Assembly (NCBI GenBank): GCA_029251165.1
Contig: JAQXDW010000054.1
Span: 1-64,000 of the forward strand
Direction of reading: 5' to 3'
Source of the DNA: Myxococcota bacterium
GTDB lineage: Bacteria; Myxococcota_A; UBA796
Length of the DNA stretch: 64,000 bases
A program made the translations under genes and the position numbers. How positions within the stretch are numbered: the stretch's first letter is position 1; each line of letters opens with the position of its first letter. Shown here piece by piece: positions 18,244 to 30,234 of the stretch. The notes under the pieces are model-generated. The model was given only the letters and a program-made list of their open reading frames with translations, searched no databases and was not told the origin of the DNA.

Positions 18244-19070
18244 TGGGCGGCAACGACGACGGAGATGGCCGCAGCGATCTCGGCAGCAATCTCGGCAGCG
18301 ATCTCGGCAGCGATCTCGGCAACGTCATCCTCTTGCCAGGCTTCGGACGCCCCAAGCAGCGCTCCGGACCCAACCGCCCGCCGCCCCGCACCGTTGCGCT
18401 GCCGCCTTCTGAGGGCCTGGAGCACATCGAGAAGAGCGGGCCGCCTGCCGATCACCTCATCGAGGCGGCGCTTGAGGCGCTCCTGCTGGCTTCAGACGGT
18501 CCCGCGACCATCGAGCAGCTCAACACCTGGCTGGAGGATCCCGGAAAGCGCCGAGTGCGGAGCGCGCTGTACAACCTCCAGACCCGCTGGAAGCGCGAGA
18601 ACCGAGGCATCATTCTCGTGCAGGTCGCCCGAGGCTGGCAGCTCCGCACCGATGTGCGCTTCTCCCGCTGGGTCGCCACCATGCGGGGTGGAAAGCCCCT
18701 GCGGTTGTCCAAGGCTGCCCTGGAAACCCTCGCGGTGGTTGCCTACCGGCAGCCCGTCACTCGGGCAGAGATTGAGGAGCTGCGGGGCGTGGACTCCGGC
18801 GGCGTCCTCCGGATGCTCTGCGAGCGGCAGCTTACCCATGTGACCGGCCGTGCCGAGGTTCCTGGACGCCCACTCATCTATGGGACAACGCCAGGCTTCC
18901 TGTCCATGTTTGGCCTCCGCGACCTCTCCGATCTGCCCACCCTCCGAGATCTCCGTGCGCTCCAGCGCGACACTCGAGAAGGCCCCGCCGCAGGGAGCGC
19001 GCCGACCCCCAAGCCAGAGCGGCGCCCGCCGGGGCTGACCCGAGCAGACATCGAGGGCGCTGAGGAGTAG
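18243..19070 (+). CDS. scpB: Segregation and condensation protein B with repetitive N-terminus
   Basis: EAALEALLLASDGPATIEQLNTWL...SKAALETLAVVAYRQPVTRAEIEELRGVDSGGVLRMLCERQLTHVTGRAEVPGRPLIYGTTPGFLSMFGL; overlaps the scpA stop. Confidence 0.93.
   Translation: MGGNDDGDGRSDLGSNLGSDLGSDLGNVILLPGFGRPKQRSGPNRPPPRTVALPPSEGLEHIEKSGPPADHLIEAALEALLLASDGPATIEQLNTWLEDPGKRRVRSALYNLQTRWKRENRGIILVQVARGWQLRTDVRFSRWVATMRGGKPLRLSKAALETLAVVAYRQPVTRAEIEELRGVDSGGVLRMLCERQLTHVTGRAEVPGRPLIYGTTPGFLSMFGLRDLSDLPTLRDLRALQRDTREGPAAGSAPTPKPERRPPGLTRADIEGAEE
18271..18320. repeat. 12-bp in-frame tandem repeat (~4 copies) encoding (SDLG)n at the ScpB N-terminus
   Basis: agcgatctcggc agcaatctcggc agcgatctcggc agcgatctcggc. 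Confidence 0.88.
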
Positions 19071-19178
19071 TGCTGGCCGGGACCAGAGATTCGGAATAGA
19101 CCGCGTTTCCTGGTCGCGCCCCATGCCCGGTGATGAATCCCGGATGGCAGCCTGCAGCGACCCGAGCGTGAGAGACCG

Positions 19179-20042
19179 ATGAGCACAGATCGCATCCAGA
19201 AGATCATCGCCCGCAGCGGGCTGGCAAGCCGACGTGAAGCCGAGCAGCTCGTCTTAGACGGGCGCGTCAAGGTCAACGGCGAGACCATCTACCAGCCCGG
19301 ATACCCGGTGGACTCCGAGAAGGACCTCATCAAGGTCGATGACGAGCCGCTGCCGGGTGCCCCAGAGCCCGTCTACTTGCTGCTGTTCAAGCCGCGTGGA
19401 TACATCACCTCTCGGCGGGATCCAGAAGGGCGCAAAGAGGTCCTCTCTCTGGTCGCCCACCTCAAGGTCCGGGTGGAGACCGTCGGCCGGCTCGACATCA
19501 ACACCACCGGCGCGATCCTGCTGACCAACGACGGCGATCTCGCCAACAAGCTCACCCATCCCAAGAGCCGTGTCCCCAAGCGGTACATGGCGAAGGTCTG
19601 GAAGACCCCCTCAGAGCGGACCCTCAACCGCATCCGTCGAGGTGTCCACCTCGAAGATGGCCGCACCTCTCCCTGCAAGGTTCGGCTGGCAGACCAGACC
19701 GAGGGCGAGAATGCCTGGGTCGAGATCACGGTCACCGAGGGGCGCAACCGCCTCATCCGCCGTCTCTTCGAGACCGTAAATCACCCCGTCAGCAAGCTCC
19801 GCCGCGAGAGCTTCGCGACCATCTCGGTCCGCGGGATGGAGCCCGGACAGGTCCGTCGGCTGTCCGGCGAGGAACTTCAGCGCCTGAGAGACATCGCGGA
19901 TGGCAAGCAGCCCTCCACTGCGGGACACGGCTCTCGCTACGGCAAGGGCCATGCCCGTCCCAAGGCCAAGCGCTCCGGCACACCGCTGTCTCGCAAGAAG
20001 GGACGCCGCCGGTCCGGCACACCAGGCAAGGGACGACGCTAA
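19179..20042 (+). CDS. rluB: RluB/RsuA-family pseudouridine synthase with basic C-terminal tail
   Basis: MSTDRIQKIIARSGLASRREAEQLVLDGRVKVNG; VGRLDINTTGAILLTNDGDLANKLTHPKS; C-terminal RSGTPLSRKKGRRRSGTPGKGRR. Confidence 0.93.
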   Translation: MSTDRIQKIIARSGLASRREAEQLVLDGRVKVNGETIYQPGYPVDSEKDLIKVDDEPLPGAPEPVYLLLFKPRGYITSRRDPEGRKEVLSLVAHLKVRVETVGRLDINTTGAILLTNDGDLANKLTHPKSRVPKRYMAKVWKTPSERTLNRIRRGVHLEDGRTSPCKVRLADQTEGENAWVEITVTEGRNRLIRRLFETVNHPVSKLRRESFATISVRGMEPGQVRRLSGEELQRLRDIADGKQPSTAGHGSRYGKGHARPKAKRSGTPLSRKKGRRRSGTPGKGRR

Positions 20043-20073
20043 CCAACACGTCGGCTCTGGCATAAATGGAGTC

Positions 20074-22356
20074 ATGCAAAAACCTGCGCTCCTCAATGTC
20101 TCCCTTGAGTTCTCCCCCAAGATCGGGGTTCGGGAGCTTCCCGACATCGACGGCAAGCATGAGTCCAACGTCAGCGGGCTCTATGTTGTCGGGGATCTTG
20201 CCGACGCGCCGATCATCAAGGTCGCGCTGCGCCAGGGGCATGAGGTCGCCCAGGAGGTCGCCGGCTCTCTGAAGGGCTCCGCTGAGGGAGTAATCGACGT
20301 CCTCATCATCGGGGCGGGGCCCGCCGGGATCGGCGCGGCGCTGGCGCTGAAGGACACGGACTGCTCGTTTGCCATCCTGGAGCGGGAGCAGCCATTCGCG
20401 ACCATCCAGAATTTCCCGAAGGGAAAGCTCATCTTCAGTGAGCCTCGCGAGATGTCCAACCCGGCGAACCTCTGGTTTGAGGACGCCGCCAAGGAAGATC
20501 TCGTGCAGCGCTGGGAAGAGGCGCTCGCCGCGCATGCCCTGCCCATCCAGCAGCCCGAGGAAGTGTTCAGCATCGACAAGAAGGGCGGCGTCTTTGTCGT
20601 CAAGACCGTGGTGGGCGACGGCGGCCTCCTGGCGACCCACCTCCCCGGCGGCGCCACCGAAGCCGGGGCTGAGAACATCTGGCGCGCACAGCGCATCATC
20701 CTGGCGACCGGCAAGCGTGGACAGGTCCGACGCCTCGGCATCCCTGGCGAAGAGCTCGACCATGTCCGGTATGCCATGAAGGACGCCGCGCGCTCTGCCG
20801 GCAAGCGGGTCCTGGTGGTTGGCGGCGGGGACAGCGCCGTCGAGACCGCCGTGGCGCTCGCAGAGGCCGGTGCCTCGGTTGACATCAGCTACCGCAAGGA
20901 TGCCTTCCACCGCGCCAAGAAGAAGAACCAGGGGCGCATCTCTGCCCTGATCGCTTCCGACAAGATCACCCCACACTTCGGAACCACTCCGACCCAGATC
21001 ACCGCCGAGTCCACGACGCTCAGCGATGGCACCGTCCTGCCGAGCGAGGTGGTGTTCATCGCCATCGGCACGAAGCTTCCCACCGGCTTCCTCAAGCGCA
21101 TCGGGGTGCGCATGAAGGGGGAGATGACGAAGCTCCGGGTCGCCTGGATCGGTACCTTCGCGCTGATCACCTACCTGTTCTACATTCTCAAGTCTGGTGT
21201 GAATTGTGTGGGCGGTGCAGCCAACGGAGCGCTCTGTGAGGGCGGACAGTGGGTCGCGAAGAAGGCGCTGTTTCCGTTCGGAGCGGAGGATCCGCTGTCA
21301 ATGGTCCCGGGCCTGCTGAAGGTCGACCTCGGCTTCCGTGTCGTCGACGGGGCGTTCTGGGGAACCAGCCTGTATGCCGTTATCATCCTCGTCTTCGGGC
21401 TCCGCGCGATCGCGAAGTACCCAGCCCTCGTGCAGAAGAAGCGCTACGCCTCGCTGATCGCGTTTCAGTGGATCTTCCTGTTTGGGATCCCGGAGGTCAT
21501 CGCCCCGCTTGTCATCTCCATCGGCGGCGAGGGCGGGCTGTTCTGGAACCTCTTCGGCGGCGACCGGGCCTGGAAGCTCTACGGCCTGTCGGTGCCCTGG
21601 CCGCTGAACATCTGGGCGCTCATCGATGCCCCTTCTTGGACCGCCACCGGAGCCACCACCACTGTCGTGCTCTGGCTGATGCTGGCAGCGACCGTCTCCT
21701 TCGTCGCAGTGCCGCTGTATGTCCGCCGCAACGGACAGCAGTTCTGCTCCTATCTCTGCGGCTGCGGAGGCCTGGCAGAGACGCTGGGAGACTTCTGGCG
21801 TCACCTGGCTCCCCGGGGCATCACCGCCAAGAAGTCCGAGACCTTCGGGCGCATCATCCTGCTGCTCGCCGCTCCCGTCACCCTCCTCATCCTCAATGAC
21901 GCCTGGGGGTTCTTCGCGACTGACGCCCTCTACAACGTCAAGACCTTCGGCGAGCAGTGGTACACGCTCATGGTCGACTTCTGGCTGGCGAGCGTGCTCG
22001 GTGTGGCGCTGTACCCCTACCTGGGCAACCGGATGTGGTGCCGGTTCTTCTGCCCGCTGCGGGCGTACATGGAAGAGCTGGCGCGCCGCTTCTCGACGAT
22101 CGCCATCAAGGCAGATGACCGCTGCATCGGCTGCGGAGAGTGCACCCGGTACTGCCAGATGGGCATCGACGTGCAGCAGTTCGCCCAGACCCAGACGCTG
22201 ATGGACAACCAGAACTCCGCCTGCATCCAGTGCGGCATCTGCGTACAGGTCTGCCCGATGGAGGTGCTGGAGGTGAGACGGGGTGAGGTCGTCCGCCTCA
22301 GCCTCGATGCCCCGATGCGTCCGCCGCACGCCGAGTGGGAGAAGCGCTCCTGGTAG
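20074..22356 (+). CDS. Fusion: FAD/NAD(P)-binding oxidoreductase + multi-TM NapH-like Fe-S protein with 2x[4Fe-4S] ferredoxin
   Basis: VIDVLIIGAGPAGIGAALALK; VLVVGGGDSAVETAVALAEAG; multiple TM helices; CRFFCPLR; CIGCGECTRYC and CIQCGICVQVCP. Confidence 0.88.
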   Translation: MQKPALLNVSLEFSPKIGVRELPDIDGKHESNVSGLYVVGDLADAPIIKVALRQGHEVAQEVAGSLKGSAEGVIDVLIIGAGPAGIGAALALKDTDCSFAILEREQPFATIQNFPKGKLIFSEPREMSNPANLWFEDAAKEDLVQRWEEALAAHALPIQQPEEVFSIDKKGGVFVVKTVVGDGGLLATHLPGGATEAGAENIWRAQRIILATGKRGQVRRLGIPGEELDHVRYAMKDAARSAGKRVLVVGGGDSAVETAVALAEAGASVDISYRKDAFHRAKKKNQGRISALIASDKITPHFGTTPTQITAESTTLSDGTVLPSEVVFIAIGTKLPTGFLKRIGVRMKGEMTKLRVAWIGTFALITYLFYILKSGVNCVGGAANGALCEGGQWVAKKALFPFGAEDPLSMVPGLLKVDLGFRVVDGAFWGTSLYAVIILVFGLRAIAKYPALVQKKRYASLIAFQWIFLFGIPEVIAPLVISIGGEGGLFWNLFGGDRAWKLYGLSVPWPLNIWALIDAPSWTATGATTTVVLWLMLAATVSFVAVPLYVRRNGQQFCSYLCGCGGLAETLGDFWRHLAPRGITAKKSETFGRIILLLAAPVTLLILNDAWGFFATDALYNVKTFGEQWYTLMVDFWLASVLGVALYPYLGNRMWCRFFCPLRAYMEELARRFSTIAIKADDRCIGCGECTRYCQMGIDVQQFAQTQTLMDNQNSACIQCGICVQVCPMEVLEVRRGEVVRLSLDAPMRPPHAEWEKRSW

Positions 22357-22421
22357 TGATTCCTTGCATTGACGGGTCTCACCGGATATCGCGGCGCTTT
22401 CCAGCACTCCAGAGATTACCA

Positions 22422-23495
22422 ATGTCCATGCTTTTCGACGCCTCGCTGGCCGAGCTGTCTCGCCTTAAGGGAGCGGAGTACAGCTTCCTCAAGCAGCTGT
22501 CAGCTCCGGAGGGTCAGCCTACCCGTGCGTGGCTCGAGGGTATCGGTGCTGCGGTCGGTTCTCCCGTCGCTCAGCGGGCGACTGATCTGCTGAACTCTCT
22601 GGACAACCGACGCTTCTTTCAGGGCTTCGCAGAGCTCTCCGTCAGCGAGACCCTGCTGCGCTCGGGCTGGGGCGTCTCTGATCTGTCCTGGCCAGGTCCG
22701 ACCCTCGCGGTGACCTCCCCCGATGGCACTCCGTACAATGTCATCGTGCTCGCCTTCATCCGACAGGTCCGCCTCAAGCCGGATCGTCAGACCATCGAGC
22801 GCCTCATCCGGTCGCTCAACCGAGTCAGCTCCCGCACCCGAATCGCAGTTCACATTCAGCGCTGGCTTCCCCACGATCTGGATCCAGAGCCGATCCGTCG
22901 GGCCGTCGAGCTGTGGCTTCGCGATGTCGACCGCCACGGAAGCCAGGATCGCTACGCGGTCTACTCTGACGCCAACGTCTCTCTTGAATTCGCCCTGACC
23001 GCAGAGCGTGCCCGAGCCGGCCAGAGCGTGGTCGCCTTTACCGTCGCTCCCTGCACTGGACAGGCCACAATGGAGCTGGTTGAGTCGCGCATCCTCAGCG
23101 CGCTGGATGCCTACCGACTCGGTCCGCTCGGTCGCCAGCCGGTCCTGCTGGCCTGCGTCACCGAGCAGCCCTGGCAGCTGTCGCGGGGCTGGATTCGGCA
23201 GCTCCTGTACGGAAAGCCGGGCTGGGCAGGCACCATGGGAACCCCACCAGCCTTCGAGGTTGCGTTCGACGAGAAGAGCGACCCAGGCATCTTCCGAGAC
23301 CCACTGTATCGGGTGCTTGGAGGGGCACTGCTCATCGACCGTGCCCTCGATGGTGCCGCTCTGGCTGCCCGCGCCTACCTCAACCCCTGGAGCAACACAC
23401 CGCTGCCGACAGCGTCCCTGAGCGTCCAACGGCTGGCACCTGACCGTAGCGAGCACAACCACACCGTGCTCCGCTGGCTCGACGCCGTCGCCTGA
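22422..23495 (+). CDS. Hypothetical protein
   Basis: Long open frame between flanking + strand genes: MSMLFDASLAELSRLKGAEYSFLKQLS...; no domain recognised. Confidence 0.7.
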   Translation: MSMLFDASLAELSRLKGAEYSFLKQLSAPEGQPTRAWLEGIGAAVGSPVAQRATDLLNSLDNRRFFQGFAELSVSETLLRSGWGVSDLSWPGPTLAVTSPDGTPYNVIVLAFIRQVRLKPDRQTIERLIRSLNRVSSRTRIAVHIQRWLPHDLDPEPIRRAVELWLRDVDRHGSQDRYAVYSDANVSLEFALTAERARAGQSVVAFTVAPCTGQATMELVESRILSALDAYRLGPLGRQPVLLACVTEQPWQLSRGWIRQLLYGKPGWAGTMGTPPAFEVAFDEKSDPGIFRDPLYRVLGGALLIDRALDGAALAARAYLNPWSNTPLPTASLSVQRLAPDRSEHNHTVLRWLDAVA

Positions 23496-23631
23496 TCCAG
23501 GTCATCGATTCGCAACTTCAAACAGGACCTTGACCCCTCTGGGATGGCGACCGGCGGCAGCATCAAGTAAAACCGGAGTCTTAGACAAGACACCGGGGTT
23601 ATCTGCCTGTGTCCTGTGATCGGAGGTTTTC

Positions 23632-25413
23632 ATGACACCGCTCCTTCTAATGGCGGCCAGCATTGCCGCGACTCCCCGGGGCTCCAGCACGCTCCGCGAC
23701 ACCGACGGCGTCCGCCACACACCGGACCTCGCCTTCGACGGCCTGATGAAGACCGGCTGGGCTGAGGGAGACGGCGGCTACGGCGAGGGCTCGTGGCTGG
23801 AGCTGAGCCTGGACCGCAAGACCCCCCTGAACGTCCTCAGCATCTGGCCCGGCGATCTGTCGCAGGGGGCACGGAGCCACAGAGAGCACTCCCGTCCCAA
23901 GCTCGTGCGCGTCTTGGTCGACGGTGAGCAGGTCGGTGAGGCCCACCGCCTCCAGGATGAGCTCAAGCGAATCGACTTGCCGCTCGGCGGGATCGAGGGC
24001 CGCACGATCCGCCTGGTGATCGACGAGGTCTTCGAGGGCTTCGTCTACAGCGACCTCTACATCGCAGAGATGGCGGTCAACTTTCCCGACGCCGCCCCCC
24101 TGACTCGGATGGAGAAGTGGCTGGGCAGCGCAGATGCCGCGAAGCAGCTTGAGCGGCACATCGCTGAGGTCGAGGCCGACTACTTCGCTCACAAGGAGGC
24201 CGAGTTTGGAGACGAAGAGGCCTTTGCGCGCCTCTGCGACGCCGCCTCGGATGGCCCCGCCTACCTCGCAAGCAAGGCAAAGTCTTACGTCCCGATGGGG
24301 TACCGGGTCCAGGCAATTCAGTCCTCCGAGAAGGCGCGCGAGGCCCTGCGCAAGCTCGGCGATGCCAACGCCATCCCCGCCCTGGAGATGGCCGCCCTGC
24401 GCTCGCACGGCACGGAGCAGGCCGCCCGCGAGGAGCAGGTCGAGATCTTCTACGCGTACCAGGAGCTGACCGGCGGTCCCAACCTCAACGTTCCCTACTG
24501 GGGGGTAGAAGGCTGGGCGCCAGGTGCACTCCAGAGCTTCGGCGAGCCGCTGGCCATCGTCGCGGACAGCGACACCAACCTCTACGTCGCCGACACCGGC
24601 AACAACCGCATCCAGCGGTTCACCGACCAGGGGCAGGCTGACCGACAGTGGGGCCCCGGCCCAGACATCACCAACGACTGGTTTGAGAACGGTCGTCCCT
24701 GGTATGTCAGCGGTGCGGCTTCCGGAAGCGAAGCCGGTCGGTTCGTCAACCCGCTCGACATCGAGATCCTTCCGGAGAAAGAAGGGAACGGCTTCGCGGT
24801 CTTGGATGCGGAAGGTCGCATCCAGATCTACGACACCGAGGGGCGGCTGACCATCGGCTGGACCATGGATGTGCGCTGGCCGGCAGAGCCGAAGCTCGGC
24901 GGCCAGGGCTACCTCACCTGGCTGCCCAAGCAAGAGCTCCTCATCGGCATCATCGGTGACGAGGCCATTGCCTACACGCTCGACTCTGAGGAGGTCAGCC
25001 GGTTCGAGCTCGAGGACGGCACTCCAGGTGCCCTGGTGCTCGACAAGAAGGGCAAGCAGCTGATGATGGCCTACGGCGATGAGATCATCCTGTACAACAC
25101 CGACGGCTTCCGATTTGGCAGCATCATCGACCTCGGCGAGTACACCAGCGGCTTCGAGAGCGTGGACATGACGCTCGACGAGGACCGACGGCTGTGGGTC
25201 ATCACCGACACCGGCTGGGTCTACAAGTTCAAGAAGCCCGGCAAGCTGGAATTCTCGATCCGCGTCACCGAGCGCCCCCTCATCCATCCCCGGATCGCGG
25301 TGTACGATGGCATCATGTACATGACCAGCAACAACGTCATTGAGCGGGTTGACGTGCTCCAGATGCTCCTGGATCGGGCGGAGGCAGAGGAGGCTGCGGA
25401 GCGTAAAGAGTGA
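23632..25413 (+). CDS. Secreted protein: discoidin-like (NADase-type glycan-binding-like) domain + NHL-repeat propeller
   Basis: N-terminal signal; DLAFDGLMKTGWAEGDGGYGEGSWLELSL; NHL motif NLYVADTGNNRIQRFTDQGQ. Confidence 0.8.
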   Translation: MTPLLLMAASIAATPRGSSTLRDTDGVRHTPDLAFDGLMKTGWAEGDGGYGEGSWLELSLDRKTPLNVLSIWPGDLSQGARSHREHSRPKLVRVLVDGEQVGEAHRLQDELKRIDLPLGGIEGRTIRLVIDEVFEGFVYSDLYIAEMAVNFPDAAPLTRMEKWLGSADAAKQLERHIAEVEADYFAHKEAEFGDEEAFARLCDAASDGPAYLASKAKSYVPMGYRVQAIQSSEKAREALRKLGDANAIPALEMAALRSHGTEQAAREEQVEIFYAYQELTGGPNLNVPYWGVEGWAPGALQSFGEPLAIVADSDTNLYVADTGNNRIQRFTDQGQADRQWGPGPDITNDWFENGRPWYVSGAASGSEAGRFVNPLDIEILPEKEGNGFAVLDAEGRIQIYDTEGRLTIGWTMDVRWPAEPKLGGQGYLTWLPKQELLIGIIGDEAIAYTLDSEEVSRFELEDGTPGALVLDKKGKQLMMAYGDEIILYNTDGFRFGSIIDLGEYTSGFESVDMTLDEDRRLWVITDTGWVYKFKKPGKLEFSIRVTERPLIHPRIAVYDGIMYMTSNNVIERVDVLQMLLDRAEAEEAAERKE

Positions 25414-26690
25414 TGCTCTCCCTGCTGCTGCTGATCGCTTGTGGAGACTCTGAGCCCCCTCAGCCGACTGAGGAGACTCCAGAACCGGCGGCACCGGCTG
25501 CGCAGACAGCCCCCGCATCGGCAGCCAAGACCGCCCAGGTCTGGTCCGCACAGAACATCGCACAGCTCATGCCACAGCCCGCATCGCGCGCGGCAAAGAC
25601 CCCAGTCCCCCTGGAGTCTTCAGAGATATACACTTCCACTCTCGCCATTCTCGGCGGCATCGTCGATGCCGAAGCCACCGATCCCGAGAACCCCTGGGCG
25701 ATTGGCCACGGCATGCTGGCACGCGGTGCAGACATGAAGCTGCGCGGCGGACAGGACGCCGTCGACTGGCTGTTCTCGGAGTACGCTGAGGAGTTTGACG
25801 CTGGGGGAGCCACCCTGGTGCGCTTCCCACGCGCGCGCGGTGACATTCGCATCGAGCCCCATACAGACCTCATCCTCAAGGCGCTCACCGAGGCCCGGGT
25901 CGACCCGGAGCGCATCGTCACCGTGGGCGGCAACCCCCACCCAGTGGCAGACCTCTACCGGGGCAGCCTGCTGCGCACCCACCTTGATCCCTACAAGAAC
26001 CACTCCTCGTTCGACAACCCCAACGATGTACCGTGGGCGGTCCAGGGGCTCGCGGCCTGGGCTCCCGGTGATCTCACCTGGCTGGCGCTGGACGGCACCG
26101 CCATGAAGCTGACCGGTCTGATCGGATTCAACATCGCGGTGCTCGACTCCGAGACAAAATTCATCGCCGATGCGATGCGCTCCGGAGCAGACTTTGAGCG
26201 CAAGGGGCAGGCGATCTTCCAGTACACCTGCGGCGGTGCCCACCTCCTCCAGGGTGCGGCGCTGGCGGCAGCCCGGTTCGACAGTCCCCCCGCCCTCAAG
26301 CAGACGGTCGCAAAGCAGGTCGATCAGATGTTCTACCGGCTGCCCCGCGAGCTGGCGATCTACGACGCAGCAGCCAAGCGGCTCGGTCCCCGCTACGCCA
26401 CGACCATGATGGTGCAGCGCCTCAAGTTCACCGGACACTTCCTGGAGAGCATGCACAAGCTCGCGGCGATGGGGTACTACACCCCCACTCCAGAGCAGCA
26501 GGTGCTGCTTGAGGGAGCCGCGAAGCAGGTTGCCCTGGTCGCACAAGGGCTCGAGAAGTCAGGTGCCCTCAGCGAGCTTGCCAGCATCCGCGAAGAGGAC
26601 GAGCAGCTGTACCTCGACATCGTCGGGGATGCCGCCCATGCCATCCGGGGACTTGAGCTGGCCCTGGGACAGCGGGGCGTCTTCTACTGA
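25410..26690 (+). CDS. Lipoprotein, function unknown
   Basis: Lipobox MMLSLLLLIACGDSEPPQP; starts 4 nt inside the upstream gene. Confidence 0.8.
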   Translation: MMLSLLLLIACGDSEPPQPTEETPEPAAPAAQTAPASAAKTAQVWSAQNIAQLMPQPASRAAKTPVPLESSEIYTSTLAILGGIVDAEATDPENPWAIGHGMLARGADMKLRGGQDAVDWLFSEYAEEFDAGGATLVRFPRARGDIRIEPHTDLILKALTEARVDPERIVTVGGNPHPVADLYRGSLLRTHLDPYKNHSSFDNPNDVPWAVQGLAAWAPGDLTWLALDGTAMKLTGLIGFNIAVLDSETKFIADAMRSGADFERKGQAIFQYTCGGAHLLQGAALAAARFDSPPALKQTVAKQVDQMFYRLPRELAIYDAAAKRLGPRYATTMMVQRLKFTGHFLESMHKLAAMGYYTPTPEQQVLLEGAAKQVALVAQGLEKSGALSELASIREEDEQLYLDIVGDAAHAIRGLELALGQRGVFY

Positions 26691-26709
26691 AGGCGACCGC
26701 CCCTGGTGG

Positions 26710-27855
26710 CTACTGACCAGGCAGGATGATCGGGCTCTTCTTTCCGACCTCACTGTCAGCCTCTCCCCCTTCAGAGAGGGCCCCCATCTGGGCCATGTTC
26801 TCTGCAGCATGGTGCAGCTGGGTGTCGACCCACTCTCGGATGAAGGGAATGTCCCGCCCCGCCATCTCCGCCCGAAGCGCGAGGGCAGTGTGACGGGCAC
26901 ACTTGGCCACCGCGTCGTCTTCACGGCGCGTCGCGAGGTAGGTCACCACGTCCATCGCCAGCGCCCAGGAGCGCCGGGTCACGTCGTTGAGGAGGGCATC
27001 GGCCACATCGTCGATGACCACGCTGATCCGCTGCTTGCGGCTCTCGTCGTCAAACTCCAGCTTGCTGGTCAGGGCATCCATGACGCCGACAAAGCCGGCC
27101 TCCATGTCGGTCTCGCCCAGCGCCAGATAGACCCCACCGCGGGGATCCATCAAGGCATCGATCTCGAACAGCGCATCGCGATCAAGCGCTGTGGGCTGCC
27201 CCTCCAGCGGGTCGAGCAGGCGCGCGGAGTTCTGGACGCCATCGGGCACGGAGGCGAGCATGTGGTCAAAGCCTTTGGGCTTGCCAGAGCTGGCCTCGTC
27301 GAAGGCCTTTAAGACAAAGTGCAGCGCGACGTGGAAGGGAACCTCCTGGAGGCCCTGCTGGGTGCGGCCGTGCTGGAGGATCTCTCGTGCCGACTTGCGA
27401 CCGACGTGGGCATGATCGGTGTCGGTGAAGCCCTGACCGCCGCCGGCGAGACCTGCGCTGGCGCAGCCCTCCTCTTTGCCAAACGCGATCATGATGAACG
27501 GAAAGTAGCCGTGGGGATCGGGCATACCGAGCTGGGCCACTGGAGCCGGGATTTCATCCAGGCCCGCACGCGGAGTCCACTGCTGGGTAGCCACAGCGTC
27601 AACCGAGATCCCGCTGGCCTTGAGACGATGGATGGCGGTACCAGCAGCCTTGCGGACCAGCTTGTGTGCCGCGCCCTTTCGCGCTTCCTGCAGCCGGGTG
27701 CTGTTCTCCGCTCGGCGGGCAGCCTCGATCGCAGAGATCGCATCTCGGAGATCGAGGCTGTCGAGGCCTTCACCAGTAGAGAGCCACGCAGAGGCGGGAT
27801 GCTCCTCCGCGAGGATGGCCTCTACTGTCGCTGCATCAAACTTCATCTTCGCCAT
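26710..27855 (-). CDS. Hypothetical protein, function unknown
   Basis: MAKMKFDAATVEAILAEEHPASAWLSTGEGLDSLDLRDAISAIEAARRAENS...; long open frame downstream of the malic enzyme gene. Confidence 0.75.
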   Translation of the reverse strand: MAKMKFDAATVEAILAEEHPASAWLSTGEGLDSLDLRDAISAIEAARRAENSTRLQEARKGAAHKLVRKAAGTAIHRLKASGISVDAVATQQWTPRAGLDEIPAPVAQLGMPDPHGYFPFIMIAFGKEEGCASAGLAGGGQGFTDTDHAHVGRKSAREILQHGRTQQGLQEVPFHVALHFVLKAFDEASSGKPKGFDHMLASVPDGVQNSARLLDPLEGQPTALDRDALFEIDALMDPRGGVYLALGETDMEAGFVGVMDALTSKLEFDDESRKQRISVVIDDVADALLNDVTRRSWALAMDVVTYLATRREDDAVAKCARHTALALRAEMAGRDIPFIREWVDTQLHHAAENMAQMGALSEGGEADSEVGKKSPIILPGQ

Positions 27856-27883
27856 CGAGGGTGCTCCTGTTTGGAGCGTTATA

Positions 27884-30169
<2,286 letters not shown>

Positions 30170-30234
30170 CTTCACTCCGATCCGTATTCGACCCGCAGAG
30201 CGTAACCCGGCTGGATCCCGCGCCCAGAAGTGCG

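Noticed and set aside
19900-20073. 5' extension of the flavoprotein fusion ORF
   Set aside because: Overlaps the rluB 3' end; the ATG at 20074 gives the better start.
23647-25563. 638-aa minus-strand ORF
   Set aside because: Antisense shadow of the NHL/discoidin gene in high-GC DNA; low-complexity composition without motifs.
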